From Adiantum capillus-veneris (Eukaryota > Streptophyta > Polypodiopsida > Polypodiales > Pteridaceae), in NCBI GenBank assembly GCA_014529385.2, contig CM043949.1, positions 114,581,477 to 114,645,476 on the forward strand: 64,000 bases of DNA, read 5' to 3'. The position numbers and the translations under genes were made by a program. Position 1 is the stretch's first letter. The number at the start of each line of letters is the position of its first letter. The notes under the pieces were generated by a model. That model was not told the origin of the DNA, ran no database searches, and saw only the letters and a list, made by a program, of their open reading frames with translations. Of this stretch, positions 24,391 through 36,184 are shown in pieces.

Positions 24391-26233
24391 CTAAAAGGAC
24401 TGGAGAACAAAAGGGAGAGAACTAGGCCTCACCATCCCTTTGTCTACCAATTCCTGTACTTGCCTCATAATCTCCTCTTGTTGAGCTTGTGAGACTCGAT
24501 AAGGAGGTCTGTTAGGCGGTGAGCTTCCTGGAAGGAGCTCAATACGATGGTCATCATCCCCTCGTTTTGGAGGTAGGTCCATAGGGATATCATCGATGAA
24601 CACATCTTGGAATCCTTTTAGAAAAGTAGACAAGTCTAACTCTTCTTGATTGCTATCATTTTCATTTGATGAAACATTATTATCTTTTAGAGACTCGTTG
24701 ACATAAATCATGTACGCAGAAACTGAGCTCTTCATTGATTTATCAAAAGAAAGAGGATTTACAAGTGGAATAGTGCGACCACGCTCACTAGCATCTATAT
24801 ACATGTTCTTTCCCGTGTAGGTGAAGTAAATTCTCCTTTCAGGGAACTTCATGTTGGCAGCCATGCGATCAAACCATGGTGCCCCTAGGATAACATCCTG
24901 ATGTTGGAGAGGAGAGGTGAAGAAGTCTTCTTTGTCGACATAGCTTTGGACATGAAGCCTCAACTTCCCAATCAAGGGAGTAACGGAGGCTTGTTGTCCC
25001 TTGAAAGCTGCATCAGCTGTTACTATATCTCCCATCTCTAAAGCTTGAATGCCCAACTTGGTGGCCAACTCTATTGATATGAAGTTGAGAGTAGAGCCTG
25101 GGTCAAACAAGATGAAGGCATCATGATCTCTTACCTTTCCCCACGCATAGGAAAGTGATGATCCTTTGCAATGAGCATCCTCTTTTGGAGCTTCAATGGT
25201 GGAAGCCCTAGGAGTCTCATTGCGAGTATTCTTCTTGGGGCAAGAACGATAGCCATGTCCTTGCTCCCCACACTTGAAACACTTATGGTCCTTGCGAAAA
25301 GCTTCAAGCTCTTCAGGAGAGAGTTTGTTTTTACCTTTGTAAACTCCCTTCTCCTTGGACCGATTGTTGTTGTTGTTATTGTTGTTGTTGGAAGTGCCTT
25401 GGGAATTATTTTGAGCATTGGATCTCCCCTTTGTATCATTTTTATCTTTGTTTTCCATGGGCTTGACATTACGTCTAGCCCCTTGATGGAAATTGATGCG
25501 TGAAGCAACCATGGTGTGGTGGATTACTTCGATAATAGTACCCGGCCATTGAGAGTTGATGTGTTCGGCCATCTCTTCAGGTAATCCCGCACAAAATGTC
25601 GGTAGCACCAAATGTGCCATCATAGGTGAGAAAAGAGATACTCTTTCCTCGCTCCTTGAACTTCTTTAGCTTTTGTGACCTTCGCCATGCAGGAAATGAT
25701 TTGTGATGTCCTCCCCTCTTGTATTCTCTAGGAGAATAGCCATAACTTTCATTGGAAGAGGAGGAGGGTGAAGAAGAAGGAGAAGAGGGTGACCTCTTCC
25801 TAGCCCTTTTCTTCCTTTGTTTCCTCTCTTGCATTTCAGAGTGATGAGGAGAAGGAATATAGGTTTCTCTTTTCTTCTTGGGAGGAGTAGGCAATCGTCT
25901 AGACTGCCGTCTTCGTGGAGCCACCTCTTCAGAAGAACTTAGACTTTCATTGCTTTCTTTCTCTTTGGATTCCTCCTCTCGAATGGGAGAGAGTCTTCTT
26001 TTGGGGGTCTCTTCAAGAGGCCTCCTAAGCTCTCTCTCCTCTGGGAGAGGAAGGGAAATTCCATAAGCACGAAGTTGTTGAGTAACTTCGGCTTGCAAAG
26101 CAGGGTTGCCCATAGCTTGCTGCAACCTAGCGACGAGATAATTCACAAACATGGGAGCATCATCATTAGCACCTTCATGTGCAAAATCAAAGCTATCAAT
26201 GTTCATTCCACTCTCTTGATTATTGTCAGCCAT
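24391..26233 (-). pseudogene. gypsy gag-protease of copy B, capsid core deleted
   Basis: ATG 26231-26233 opens MADNNQESGMNIDSFDF, followed by an Arg/Ser/Pro-rich region (about residues 75-200). The frame then ends soon after FLTYDGTFGATD. Relative to copy A, about 330 bp covering the Retrotrans_gag core is missing at about 25600. The other frame (24391-25623) resumes with LPEEMAEHINSQ, an asparagine run, the CCHC knuckle CFKCGEQGHGYRSC (residues about 115-128) and the protease box ILFDPGSTLNFIS (about 171-183). It then leads toward RT until a frameshift near 24400. DPG instead of D(S/T)G is common in plant gypsy proteases. Confidence 0.9.
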
Positions 26234-26647
26234 GTTAACAAAATTTATGTTTATACTTAGTGTATGATTTGGCAGTTCAAAACCTTAGTTGCCACTCCTC
26301 TTAGCCTTTGAAAATCGGCTCTTAAGTATCTACACCCACGGCTCAAAGTGGTTAATTATAGAGAGTAGAGGAGTAGGTCTAACATAGCAGAGTTGCCAAG
26401 GGCTAGCTCCTTTCGGACTTCTTATGGCTCAATAATGGTAAAGCCGTAGGCAAGTCTAAAAAGACTCCATTATTAAGTCCAAAGCTCCCGAGGTGTGCAC
26501 CATCCCCCACATAGTGGGCTTAACAAAACCGATATTAGATCCCAGTTCCACTTACTCTATTATAATTAACAACATCAACCATTTATAGGCTACTTAAGGA
26601 CCTCTCTTCTTAAGCAAGAAAAGAGAAACCAAATGCTCTGATACCAA
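26234..26647 (-). other. 5' leader and primer-binding site of copy B
   Basis: This non-coding leader precedes gag. GCTCTGATACCA at 26635-26646 is the minus-strand TGGTATCAGAGC site for initiator tRNA-Met, one base from the LTR. The TTAAG that received the TTAA element in copy A is still intact here at about 26311. Confidence 0.88.
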
Positions 26648-28262
26648 TGTAATGGAATTTGCCTATTCAATTTGAGAGTAGCGGAATTTAATGAGAGTTC
26701 TTTCAAGAAATGATTCTGTGAGCATAGCGGGTAGACATAATTGAAGATAGAAACATAATCATAGCAATTAGTTAACTTGGCATGGACAATACTTTTGCAA
26801 GAGAGAGAATTTAGAGAACATGACAACAATTGAGGACCGGATTTATGTGGAGCCGGTCCCCCCTCCAATAGGCATTTGTATTATGATTTCTCCCATAAAG
26901 AGAGACTTGTTACAATACATTCTTTGTGTTCCTTGTGACCTAGGTGAAGCAATGAAGATGGAAAGCTTCATGTATCACCATCATAGCATAACCTAAACTT
27001 GAAGAAAGCTTTAACTATACCAAGCCTCAGTCCCAAGACCTCAAACACCTTCGAAGGTGGAGAGAGCTAGCAAGGAATGAGGGTAGAGAAGAGGAAGAAG
27101 AAACATTTCATACGAGAAAGAGCTAGTTCCTCACTTATCATAACTCTTGTGCTAGCATACATAATAGCATAGTAATGAAGAAGAAATAGATGGCAAGCTC
27201 AAGAATTTAAGCATGGATCTTGGATGGATTTGCACTCCATAGCCAAGAGTGTTGGTGTAGGCTCTCAACCTCTACTTGCTTGGAGAAAGAGAGGGAGCTC
27301 TTGCACTTTGCATAGTACACAATGAGAGTGTTTGTGAGTGTGTGTGGGTGAGTATACCCCCTAAGCACCCCCCTAGCTTTCTTGGGTCGACCCCCCCTTG
27401 TAGCTCATGCTTGAAGCTCATTGGACCCCTCCAGGCCTAGCCAATCACAAGCAAGAGCCATTACAAGCAACATGGATAGCCTTGGGACAAGTGTCCCCCT
27501 TTCCCCTTTGAGAGGGAGGACTTGATAAATGCAAAATCAATTAATTAAATATCCTTTATTATCATTGGACCCCTTGGGTGGCCAACCAATAGGTTTCAGG
27601 CACACCATGAGGGCAACATGAGGAGGAACTTGACAAGTGTCCTTGCTGCCTCTTCAAGCTGGGGCTTCCCTTGTGTGTGTGTGTGTGTTCTCTGTCATCC
27701 CCCCCCCCCTTGTAGGCTCGCCCCCCTCCTTGTAGGGATCTTTTTGAATTTGGATGAGCAAGCCCCTTAGTCATCAAGCATGAATAAGCACTTGAAGTAG
27801 GGGGTGTTTCCACAAGCATCTGAGGCAAGCTTCTGAAGGCACTTCAAGCACCTTAATCATGCACCAAGTCAAGCACCTCAAGCATGGAGCCAGTCAAGCA
27901 CCTCAAGCATCTTAATCAAGCAGCTCAAGCATGACAAGCACCTCAAGCATGACAAGCACCTCGAGTTTGGGCCGGGTTCCCACCTCAAGCTCAGCCCTAG
28001 CTTACCTAAGGTCAAAGGACCTTTACACACATTATTGGAGGTCTTAAATGAAGCTAACCCTAAGGTCTTATGCTCCATTGGTTAGCCTTGCTCTTGATAG
28101 ACCATCTCCCATTTGGGCCCCTTTACTATTGGCCCCGTGTTGAGATAGATCTATAAGCACATATCTATATCTTAACACTTGTTCCCGTTTATTCTCCCAC
28201 ATTAAGTGATCAATTTAATATGAGAAAATCATTTGGGTTGGTTAGATATTAGATTTTATGAC
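26648..28262 (-). repeat. 5' LTR of copy B (1615 bp)
   Basis: It aligns with the 3' LTR end to end. It has one 18-bp CAAGCACCTCAAG-type unit fewer (about 27900-27965) and scattered substitutions. The outer end reads ATGAC then GCACAAG, so the terminal base of the TG..CA pair is missing or mutated. Confidence 0.93.
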
Positions 28263-28273
28263 GCACAAGAAAC

Positions 28274-30973
28274 TCAAAACATACGTGTCTCCATTTCCAA
28301 AAAGTCCTCCATTGATAGAGGATGTTGTTGTTCTTCTTCTTCTTCTCTTCGTGGAGAGCACTCCTCTGTAATAGGCACAGTCTCGTTTGATTGTGAAGTG
28401 GATTGTTGAAGTCCAGCCCATTTTTCTATATCTTCATGAGACTTAACAAAGTCTAGCAGCATGGTCTCCACATTTTTTGCCTCTTCCACACAATCAACTA
28501 AGCATATAACTTCTTTTTTCTGTTGTATCTTGTGCAACCAAGGAGCCATCACCAAAAACATCAACAAGCTTGCAGTCTTCAAAAAAATATGTACGAATGT
28601 AGTGCTTGACCAAAGCTCTTTTTTTGGCCTCCAAATATTGCAAATGTGACATATCGTTATCTGCTACTTGAAGAAGAGAACAATCAATTGGCATGGGATG
28701 TTCCTATGATATTCTTCTCAGGTCTTCAAATGCATTGCCTTGTCCCAAGAAGGCAATAACTGTTAGTAATTGAATTTCTCCTTTGCAAGGAGCTGATGGA
28801 AAGTGATGCAATGCACCACAACAATGGTAGCTCAGATTATCTCCCATGGCGTGAAAGGCACATTGCAATTTTGTGAAGTTAGTGAAATCCACAAATGCAA
28901 GAAAGACAAATCCAAGATCGGTTGACCCTCCAGCAATAGCCAAGATCCCATCCAAAGCATTGTTAAATGTCTCCTCACTCCACTTCAAATTTCCTCCAAC
29001 GTTTTTTGTCATATCTAAAACATATAAGCCAATAGGCACTTTATTATTGAAGTGGCGCATCAAGTAGAGATTGCCTTCCATTTGTAGGCTCACCACATAG
29101 ATTGACCATGGCAAATCTCTAGGCTCAATTTTCTCCTTTTGAAGGTGAATTTCCCATTGCATGTATTTTCTTGCTCCATTTGGAAAAGCCATTTTCTTTG
29201 TTCCACACTTCAAACTAGACCTGAGACATTCCTCGCATAGCATTAAAAGTGTTTTATAAACAACATCATTGATGTTATAAATTTTGACCACCTCCTCCGA
29301 GTCTTTACATGGTGAAGACTCATTCAAATTGTTGAAGCCTTCAAAAAGTGCATCTTGAATCAATTTGTCTTGCTTCAACTGCTTGATTCGATCATACATG
29401 TCAGTTGCATCACCATCCTTTGCACTCTTTTTGATAGTAAAATCTTCTCATCTCTAATCTCTTTTTGACAGTAAAATCTTCTCATCTCTAATCTCTTCTT
29501 GAATAGTCTTTACCTCTGATTCCTCAAGGCCACAAAGGTATCTAAATACAGTTGTTGGGGGTTTCTTATTCTCCCCTTCTAGCCTTTCAATGATTTCTAT
29601 CCAACAATCATAAATTAAATCAGAGTACTTGACCATGTGTGCCTGTTTAGCAATCCAACTTGCTGCTGCACTCATTCTTGCTAATTGAAGAAAAGCCTAA
29701 AAAAAAATAGAGAAATAATTAAACTATTGATCAATATTTGTTAATTAACCACTATCAAAAAGACAAAGAAAATAACTTGCATCCCATCCGGCACGAGATG
29801 CATGTCCCTCTGCAACTCCACTTGATGCCTTTCGTGGTCGTCCTGAGAAGATCCATTGACTTCGTAAATGTCTCAATATTTGGCTGTAAGTTTGCTTGAC
29901 ATATAATGCCTGAGCCTCCTCATTTGCAATGGCAGATATAGCAGTTGCAACAAATGGAGGAGCATTCACAACAATGCGAGCCTTTCTAAATTTATACACG
30001 CTAATCAGTCTTTCAAATATCTCTTTGTTGTTTTGTTCATTGTGAAGCAAAACTTTTGCAGCATAGATTGAATGCTGCCCATCAGGAATCCAATAATGAT
30101 AATCTTTAATGTTTTGCTCTTCTACCTCTTCTACTGCCAAAAGAGTCCCCTTCTTTGACTTTGCATTTCGAACAGGCATCAAATATGCACATGCTGCAGG
30201 CTTGGTCGTACTCCGTGAAAATCCAAATAACACACTTTCAATGTGTTTTTTATACATAATATGTGCATTATAGTGATCAGGAGCAAGCCAACAATTTTGA
30301 ATAGGGATATCAAATTATCTATATTGGAAAGGAAAATAGGTTATGTACTTATTCATTCCACCTGTATCTTTTTCTTGTCCTTTCATGGCCTCGGCTTCTA
30401 AAACATCTGGATCCACAATTCTCATCTTTGACATTAAACCCTCTGTTGATGAGGATGCCAAAGATGCCTTGTGTACATCCAAAATGGAACTAGTTCACTT
30501 AGCTGCTACTTTTTGCATTTTTACTTGCTTCTTTGTGGATGGTGGTCGTGAAGCTTTCACCTTTTTTCGTTGTAGTGTGGCAATGATGGAGCTTTGAAGT
30601 TGATCTGCGGTGATATTTGGATTTGACTCTACAAACTTCCATCCTCGAGAAAACATTGTCTCTTCTTTGTTTCTAGACATGCACTCCAATGCATATGCTC
30701 GTGGAGATAGTTGAAATTCTAGATTCATTGGAACTAGAATGTCAATGCATTCCACCTCCGAATGACTATCAACTACAGAGACAGATGCTTCCACAACTTG
30801 TCCAACATCTTCAAACAAGCTGTCATTCTCCTTTTTGGCAATAAATAGATGCACCTTATGAAATTGTGCACCCTCTATACTATGTATGTCCAAATACCAT
30901 TTCCTAAGATCATTGCAAGTATAGTCATCTGAGATAGCAACCCTTGCAACCTGTTTTTTTGGAGCCATCTTTC
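28274..30973 (-). pseudogene. Long gene of unrecognised family (possible ParB-like fold), broken
   Basis: ATG is at 30966-30968, 5 nt after an acceptor-like TTTGTTTCAG. One frame runs to 29777 with two in-frame stops (about 30494 and 30319). It then meets an 80-bp GT-AG intron (29697-29776), resumes as AFLQLARMSAAASW, and continues in shifted frames at 28704-29399 (231 codons), 28494-28694 and 28274-28582. The conceptual product is about 850-900 residues. IPDGQHSIYAAKVL (about 30090) recalls the DGQHR box of ParB/sulfiredoxin-fold proteins, a weak inference. Later parts carry CCGALHHFPSAPC and an acidic end (EECSPRREEEEEQQ). A 34-bp tandem duplication at 29430-29500 shifts the frame. The stop lies 6 bp from the target duplication of element B. 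I do not recognise the family. Confidence 0.65.
29697..29776 (-). other. 80-bp GT-AG intron in the unknown gene
   Basis: On the minus strand the donor is GCAA|GTTATTTTC and the acceptor TATTTTTTTTTAG|GC, with a strong pyrimidine tract. The flanking frames on the two sides are both clearly coding. The exact phase leaves a one-base mismatch, so either a nearby junction is used or a later indel occurred. Confidence 0.6.
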
Positions 30974-31029
30974 CTGAAACAAAAAAAAACCAAATGTTAT
31001 TTTAACATATACGTTTTGGTAATGGATTA

Positions 31030-31200
31030 AGTTTGTGTGAATACAAGGTCCACCACTTGTTCAAGCTAGATCTAAGCAAGTATACATAGTGATCTTTTAA
31101 GCTAGTAAACTAAGGGAAGGGAGAAAATAAGGTCCACCACTTGTCCAAGCTCAACTCTAGACAACATGGAGAGATTCGGGGTCTACTAATTGTCTAATAT
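31030..31200 (-). repeat. Inner-edge module of the right array (inverted)
   Basis: This is the inverted copy of the module seen at 14205-14365 and 7455-7620 (CAAGCTAGATCTAAG, CTAGTAAACTAAGGGAAG, CTCTAGACAACAT). It separates the unknown gene's start from the 440-bp array. Confidence 0.78.
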
Positions 31201-33792
31201 AGGCTAACTCTATTGAAACATAGAGAGAAGAAAAGGTACACCACCTGTCCAATCTAGGGTCCATTGAAACATGGAAAGAAGGATGCTCCACCATTTGTCC
31301 AAAATAGGCTCCATTAAAACATCAAGAGAAGCAAGCTGCACCATGTCTCCGAGATGCTAGGCTCCATTGAAATACCTTAAACCCACAATATTTTGTATAT
31401 GTGGGGTTTAAATTCAAGGTCCACCACTTGTCCAACCTATTATCCCTAGTAGCATGAGTGGTTTGGTCTCAAGATTCACCACTTTTCCACTCTATGTCAT
31501 TATATTAAGAAGATCTGGGTGTTAAGGTCCACCACTTGTCCAACCTATAAGGATATATCTTAAATGGTATTATTTACCACCACTTGGAATGCACATGATA
31601 GGTTTTACATAGGGGTCTGGTTCCAAGGTCCACCACTTGTCCAAGCTAGGCTCCATTGAAACATGGAGAGAAGGATGCTTCACCATTTGTCCAAGCCAGG
31701 TTAGATTGAAACATAAAGAGAAGCAAGCTGCACCATGTATCCAAGATGCTAGGCTCCATTGAAATACCTTAAACCCATGATATTTCATACATGGGGGGTT
31801 TACATTCAAGGTCCACCACTTTTCCAACCTATTATCGCTAGTAGCATGAGTGGTTTGGTTTCAACATTCACCACTTTTACACTCTATGTCATTATATTAA
31901 GAATATCTGGGTGTTAAGGTCCACCACTTGTCCAACCTATAAGGCTATATCTTAAAGGGTATTCTTTCTCTCCACTTGGAGTGACCATGATAGGTTTTAC
32001 ATGGGGGTTTGGTTCCAAGGTCTACCACTTGTCCAAGATACCTCTATTGAAACATAGAGAGAAGCAAAAGTCCACCACTTGTCCAAGCTAGGGTCCATTG
32101 AAACATGGAGAGAAGGATGCTCCACCATTTGTACACGATAGGCTCCATTGAAACATGAAGAGAAGCAAGATGCACCATGTCTCCAAGATGCTAAGATCCA
32201 TTGAAATACCTCAAAACCACGATATTTTGTACATGGGGGGTTTACATTCAAGGTCCACCACTTGTCCAACCTATTATCGCTAGTAGCATGAGTGGTTTGG
32301 TCTCAAGATTAACCACTTTTCCACTCCATGTCATTATGTTAAGAAGATCTCGGTGTTAAGGTCCACCACTTGTGCAACCTATAAGGCTATATCTTAAAGG
32401 GTATTCTTTTTCGCCACTTGGAGTGACCATGGTAGGTTATACATGGGGGTTTGGTTCCAAGGTCCACCACTTGTCCAAGCTAACTCTATTGACACAGAGG
32501 GAGAAGCAAAGGTCAACCACTTGTCCAAGGTAGGGTCCATTGAAACATGGAGAGAAGGATGCTCCACCATTTGTCCAAGATAGGCTCCATTGAAACATGA
32601 AGAGAAGCAAGCTAAACCATGTATCCAAGATGATAGGCTCCATTGAAATACCTTAAACCCATGATATTTTGTACATGGGGAGTTTAAATTCAAGGTCCAC
32701 CACTTGTCCAACCTATTATCCTTAGTAGCATGAGTGGTTTGGTCTCAAGATTCACCACTTTTCCAGTCTATGTCATTATATTAAGAAGATATGGGGTTTA
32801 AGGTCGACCACTTGTCCAACCTATAAGGCTATATCTTAAAGGGTATTCTTTCTCTCCACTTGGAGTGACCATGATAGGTTTTACATGGGGGTTTGGTTCC
32901 AAGGTCTACCACTTGTCCAAGATACCTCTATTGAAACATAGAGAGAAGCAAAAGTCCACCACTTGTCCAAGCTAGGGTCCATTGAAACATGGAGAGAAGG
33001 ATGCTCCACCATTTGTACACGATAGGCTCCATTGAAACATGAAGAGAAGCAAGATGCACCATGTCTCCAAGATGCTAGGATCCATTGAAATACCTCAAAA
33101 CCACGATATTTTGTACATGGGGGATTTACATTCAAGGTCCACCACTTGTCCAACCTATTATCGCTAGTAGCATGAGTGGTTTGGTCTCAAGATTAACCAC
33201 TTTTCCACTCCATGTCATTATGTTAAGAAGATCTCGATGTTAAGGTCCACCACTTGTCCAACCTATAAGGCTATATCTTAAACATTAATCTTTCTCACCA
33301 CTGGAGTTACCATGATAGGTTTTACATGGGGGTTTGATTCCAAGGTCCACCACTTGTCTAATCTAACTCTATTGAAACATAGAGAGAAGCAAAGGTCCAC
33401 CACTTGTCCAAGCAAGGCTGCATTGAAACATGGACAGAAGGATGCTCCACCATTTATCCAAGATAGGATCCATTGAAACGTGAAGAGAAGCAAGTTGCAC
33501 CATGTCTCGAAGATGCTAGGCTCCATTGAAATACCTTAAACCCACGATATTTAGTACATGGGGGGTTTACATTCAAGGTCCACCACTTGTCCAACCTATT
33601 ATCCTTAGTAGCATGAGTGGTTTGGTCTCAAGATTCACCTGTTTTCCAGTCTATGTCATTATATTAAGAATATCTTGGTTTTAAGGTCGACCACTTGTCG
33701 AACCTATACAGCTATATCTTAAAGGGTATTCTTTCTCACCAATTGGAATGACCATGATATGTTTTACATGGGGGTTTGGTTGCAAGGTCCAC

Positions 33793-33905
33793 CACTTGTC
33801 CAAGCTAACTGTATTCTTCTCATAGAGAGAAGCAAAGGTCCACCACTTGTCCAAGCTAACTGTATTCTTCTCATAGAGAGAAGCAAAGGTCCACCACTTG
33901 TCCAA
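33793..33905 (+). repeat. 51-bp tandem duplication inside a right-array unit
   Basis: The block CCAAGCTAACTGTATTCTTC plus CATAGAGAGAAGCAAAGG is present twice in direct succession with no differences that I can see. This is a recent local duplication within the array. Confidence 0.8.
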
Positions 33906-36184
33906 GATAGGCTCCATTGAAACATGGAGAGAAGGATGCTCCACCATTTGTCGAAGCTAACTCTGTTCAAACATGGGGGGTTTACGTTCAAGGTCCACAG
34001 CTTGTCCAAGCTATTATCGCTAGTAGCATGAGTGGTTTTGTCTCAAGATTCACCACTTTTTCACTCTATGTCATTATATTAATAATATCTGGGTGTTAAG
34101 GTCCACCACTTGTCCAACCTATAAGGCTATATCTTAAAGGTTATTCTTTCTCACCACTTGGAGTGACCATGATAGATTTCACATCGGGGTTTGGTTCCAA
34201 GGTCCACCACTTGTCCAAGCTAACTCTATTGAAACATAGAGAGAAGCAAAGGTACACCACTTGTCCAAGCTAGGGTCCATTGAAACATGGAGAGAAGGAT
34301 GCTCCACCATTTGTCTAAGATAGGGTCCATTCAAACATGAAGAGAAGCAAGTTGCACCATGTCTCCAAGATGCTAGGCTCCATCGAAATACCTTAAACCC
34401 ACGATATTTCATACATGGGGGGTTAACATTCAAGGTCCACCACTTGTCCAACCTTTTATCGCTAGTAGCATGAGTGGTTTGGTCTCAAGATTCATCACTT
34501 TTCTACTCTATGTCATTATATTCAGAATATCTGGGTGTTAAGGTCCACCACTTGTCCAACGTATAAGGCTATATCTTAAAGGTTATTCTTTCTCACCACT
34601 TGGAGTGACCATGATAGGTTTTACATGAGGGTTTGGTTCCAAGATCCACCACTTGTCCAAGCTTACTCTATTGAAACATAGAGAGAATCAAAGGTCCACC
34701 ACTTGTCCAAGCTAAGCTCCATTGAAACATGGATAGAAGGATGCTCCACCACTTGTCCAAGATAGGCTCCATTGAAACATGAAGAGAAGCAAGCTGCACC
34801 ATGTCTCCTAAATGCTAGGCTCCATTGAAATACCTTAAACCCACGATATTTCATAGATGGGGGGTTTACATTCAAGGTCCACCACTTGTCCAAGCTATTA
34901 TCGCTAGTAGCATAAGTTGTTTGGTCTCAAGATTCACCACTTTTCCACTCTATGTCATTATATTAAGAATATCTGGGTGTTAAGGTCCACCACTTGTCCA
35001 ACCTATAAGGCTATATCTTAAAGGTTATTCTTTCTTACCACTTGGAGTGACCATGATAGGTTTTACATGGGGTTTTGGTTCCAAGGTCCACCACTTGTCC
35101 AAGATAACTCTATTGAGACATAGAGAGAAGCAAAGGTCCACCACTTGTCCAAGCTAGGCTCCATTGAAACATGGAGAGAAGCATGCTCCACCATTTGTCA
35201 AAGCTAACTCTATTGAAACATGGGGGGTTTACGTTCAAGGTCCACCACTTGTCCAATCTATTATCGCTAGTAGCATGAGTGGTTTTATCTCAAGATTCAA
35301 CACTTTTTCACTCTATGTCATTATATTTAGAATATCTGGGTGTTAAGGTCCACCACTTGTCCAACCTATAAGGCTATATCTTAAAGGTTATTGTTTCTCA
35401 CCACATGGAGTGACCATGATAGGTTTTACATGAGGGTTTGGTTCCAAGGTTTACCACTTGTCCAAGCTAACTCTATTGAAAGATAGGGAGAAGAAAAGGT
35501 CCACCACTTGTCCAAGCTAGGCTCCATTGAAACGTGGAGAGAAGGATGCTCCACCATTTGTCCAAGATAGGCTCCATTGAAACATGAAGAGAAGCAAGCT
35601 GCACCATGTCTCCAAGATGCTAGGCTCCATCGAAATACCTTAAACCCACGATATTTCGTAGATGGAGAGTTTACATTCAAGGTCCACCACTTGCTATTAT
35701 CGCTAGTAGCATGAGTGGTTTGGTCTCAAGACTCACCACATTTCCACTCTATGTTATTATATTAAGAATATCTGGATGTTAAGGTCCACCACTTTTCCAA
35801 CCTATAAGGCTATATCTTAAAGGTTATTCTCTATTACCACTTGGATTGACCATGATAGGTTTTATATGGGGGTTTGGTTCCAAGGTCCACCACTTGTCCA
35901 AGCTAACACTATTGAAACATAGAGAGAAGCAAAGGTCCACCACTTGTACAAGCTAGGCTCCATTGAAACATGGAGAGAAGCATGCTCCACCATTTGTCAA
36001 AGCTAACTCTATTGAAACATGGGGGGTTTATGTTCAAGGTCCACCACTTGTCCAAGCTATTATCGCTAGTAGCATGAGTGGTTTTGTCTCAAGATTTACC
36101 ACTGTTTCACTCTATGTCATTATATTAAGAATATCTGGGTGTTAAGGTCCACCACTTGTCCAACCTATAAGGCTATATCTTTAA

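Larger units (their letters stand above)
19796..28262 (-). mobile_element. Ty3/gypsy chromovirus copy B, structurally complete (8467 bp)
   Basis: LTRs are at 19796-21428 and 26648-28262, with a primer site at 26635-26646 and a purine tract next to the 3' LTR. The order gag, protease, RT, RNase H, integrase, chromodomain is all on the minus strand. GCACAA flanks both ends (19790-19795, 28263-28268). The outermost A of the 5' LTR appears lost. Lesions include a deletion of about 330 bp in gag, a frameshift near 24400, stops near 24347, 23004 and 21919, and a frameshift near 22680. It is therefore not autonomous. The LTRs differ by a few percent where I compared them, plus one 18-bp unit. Confidence 0.95.
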
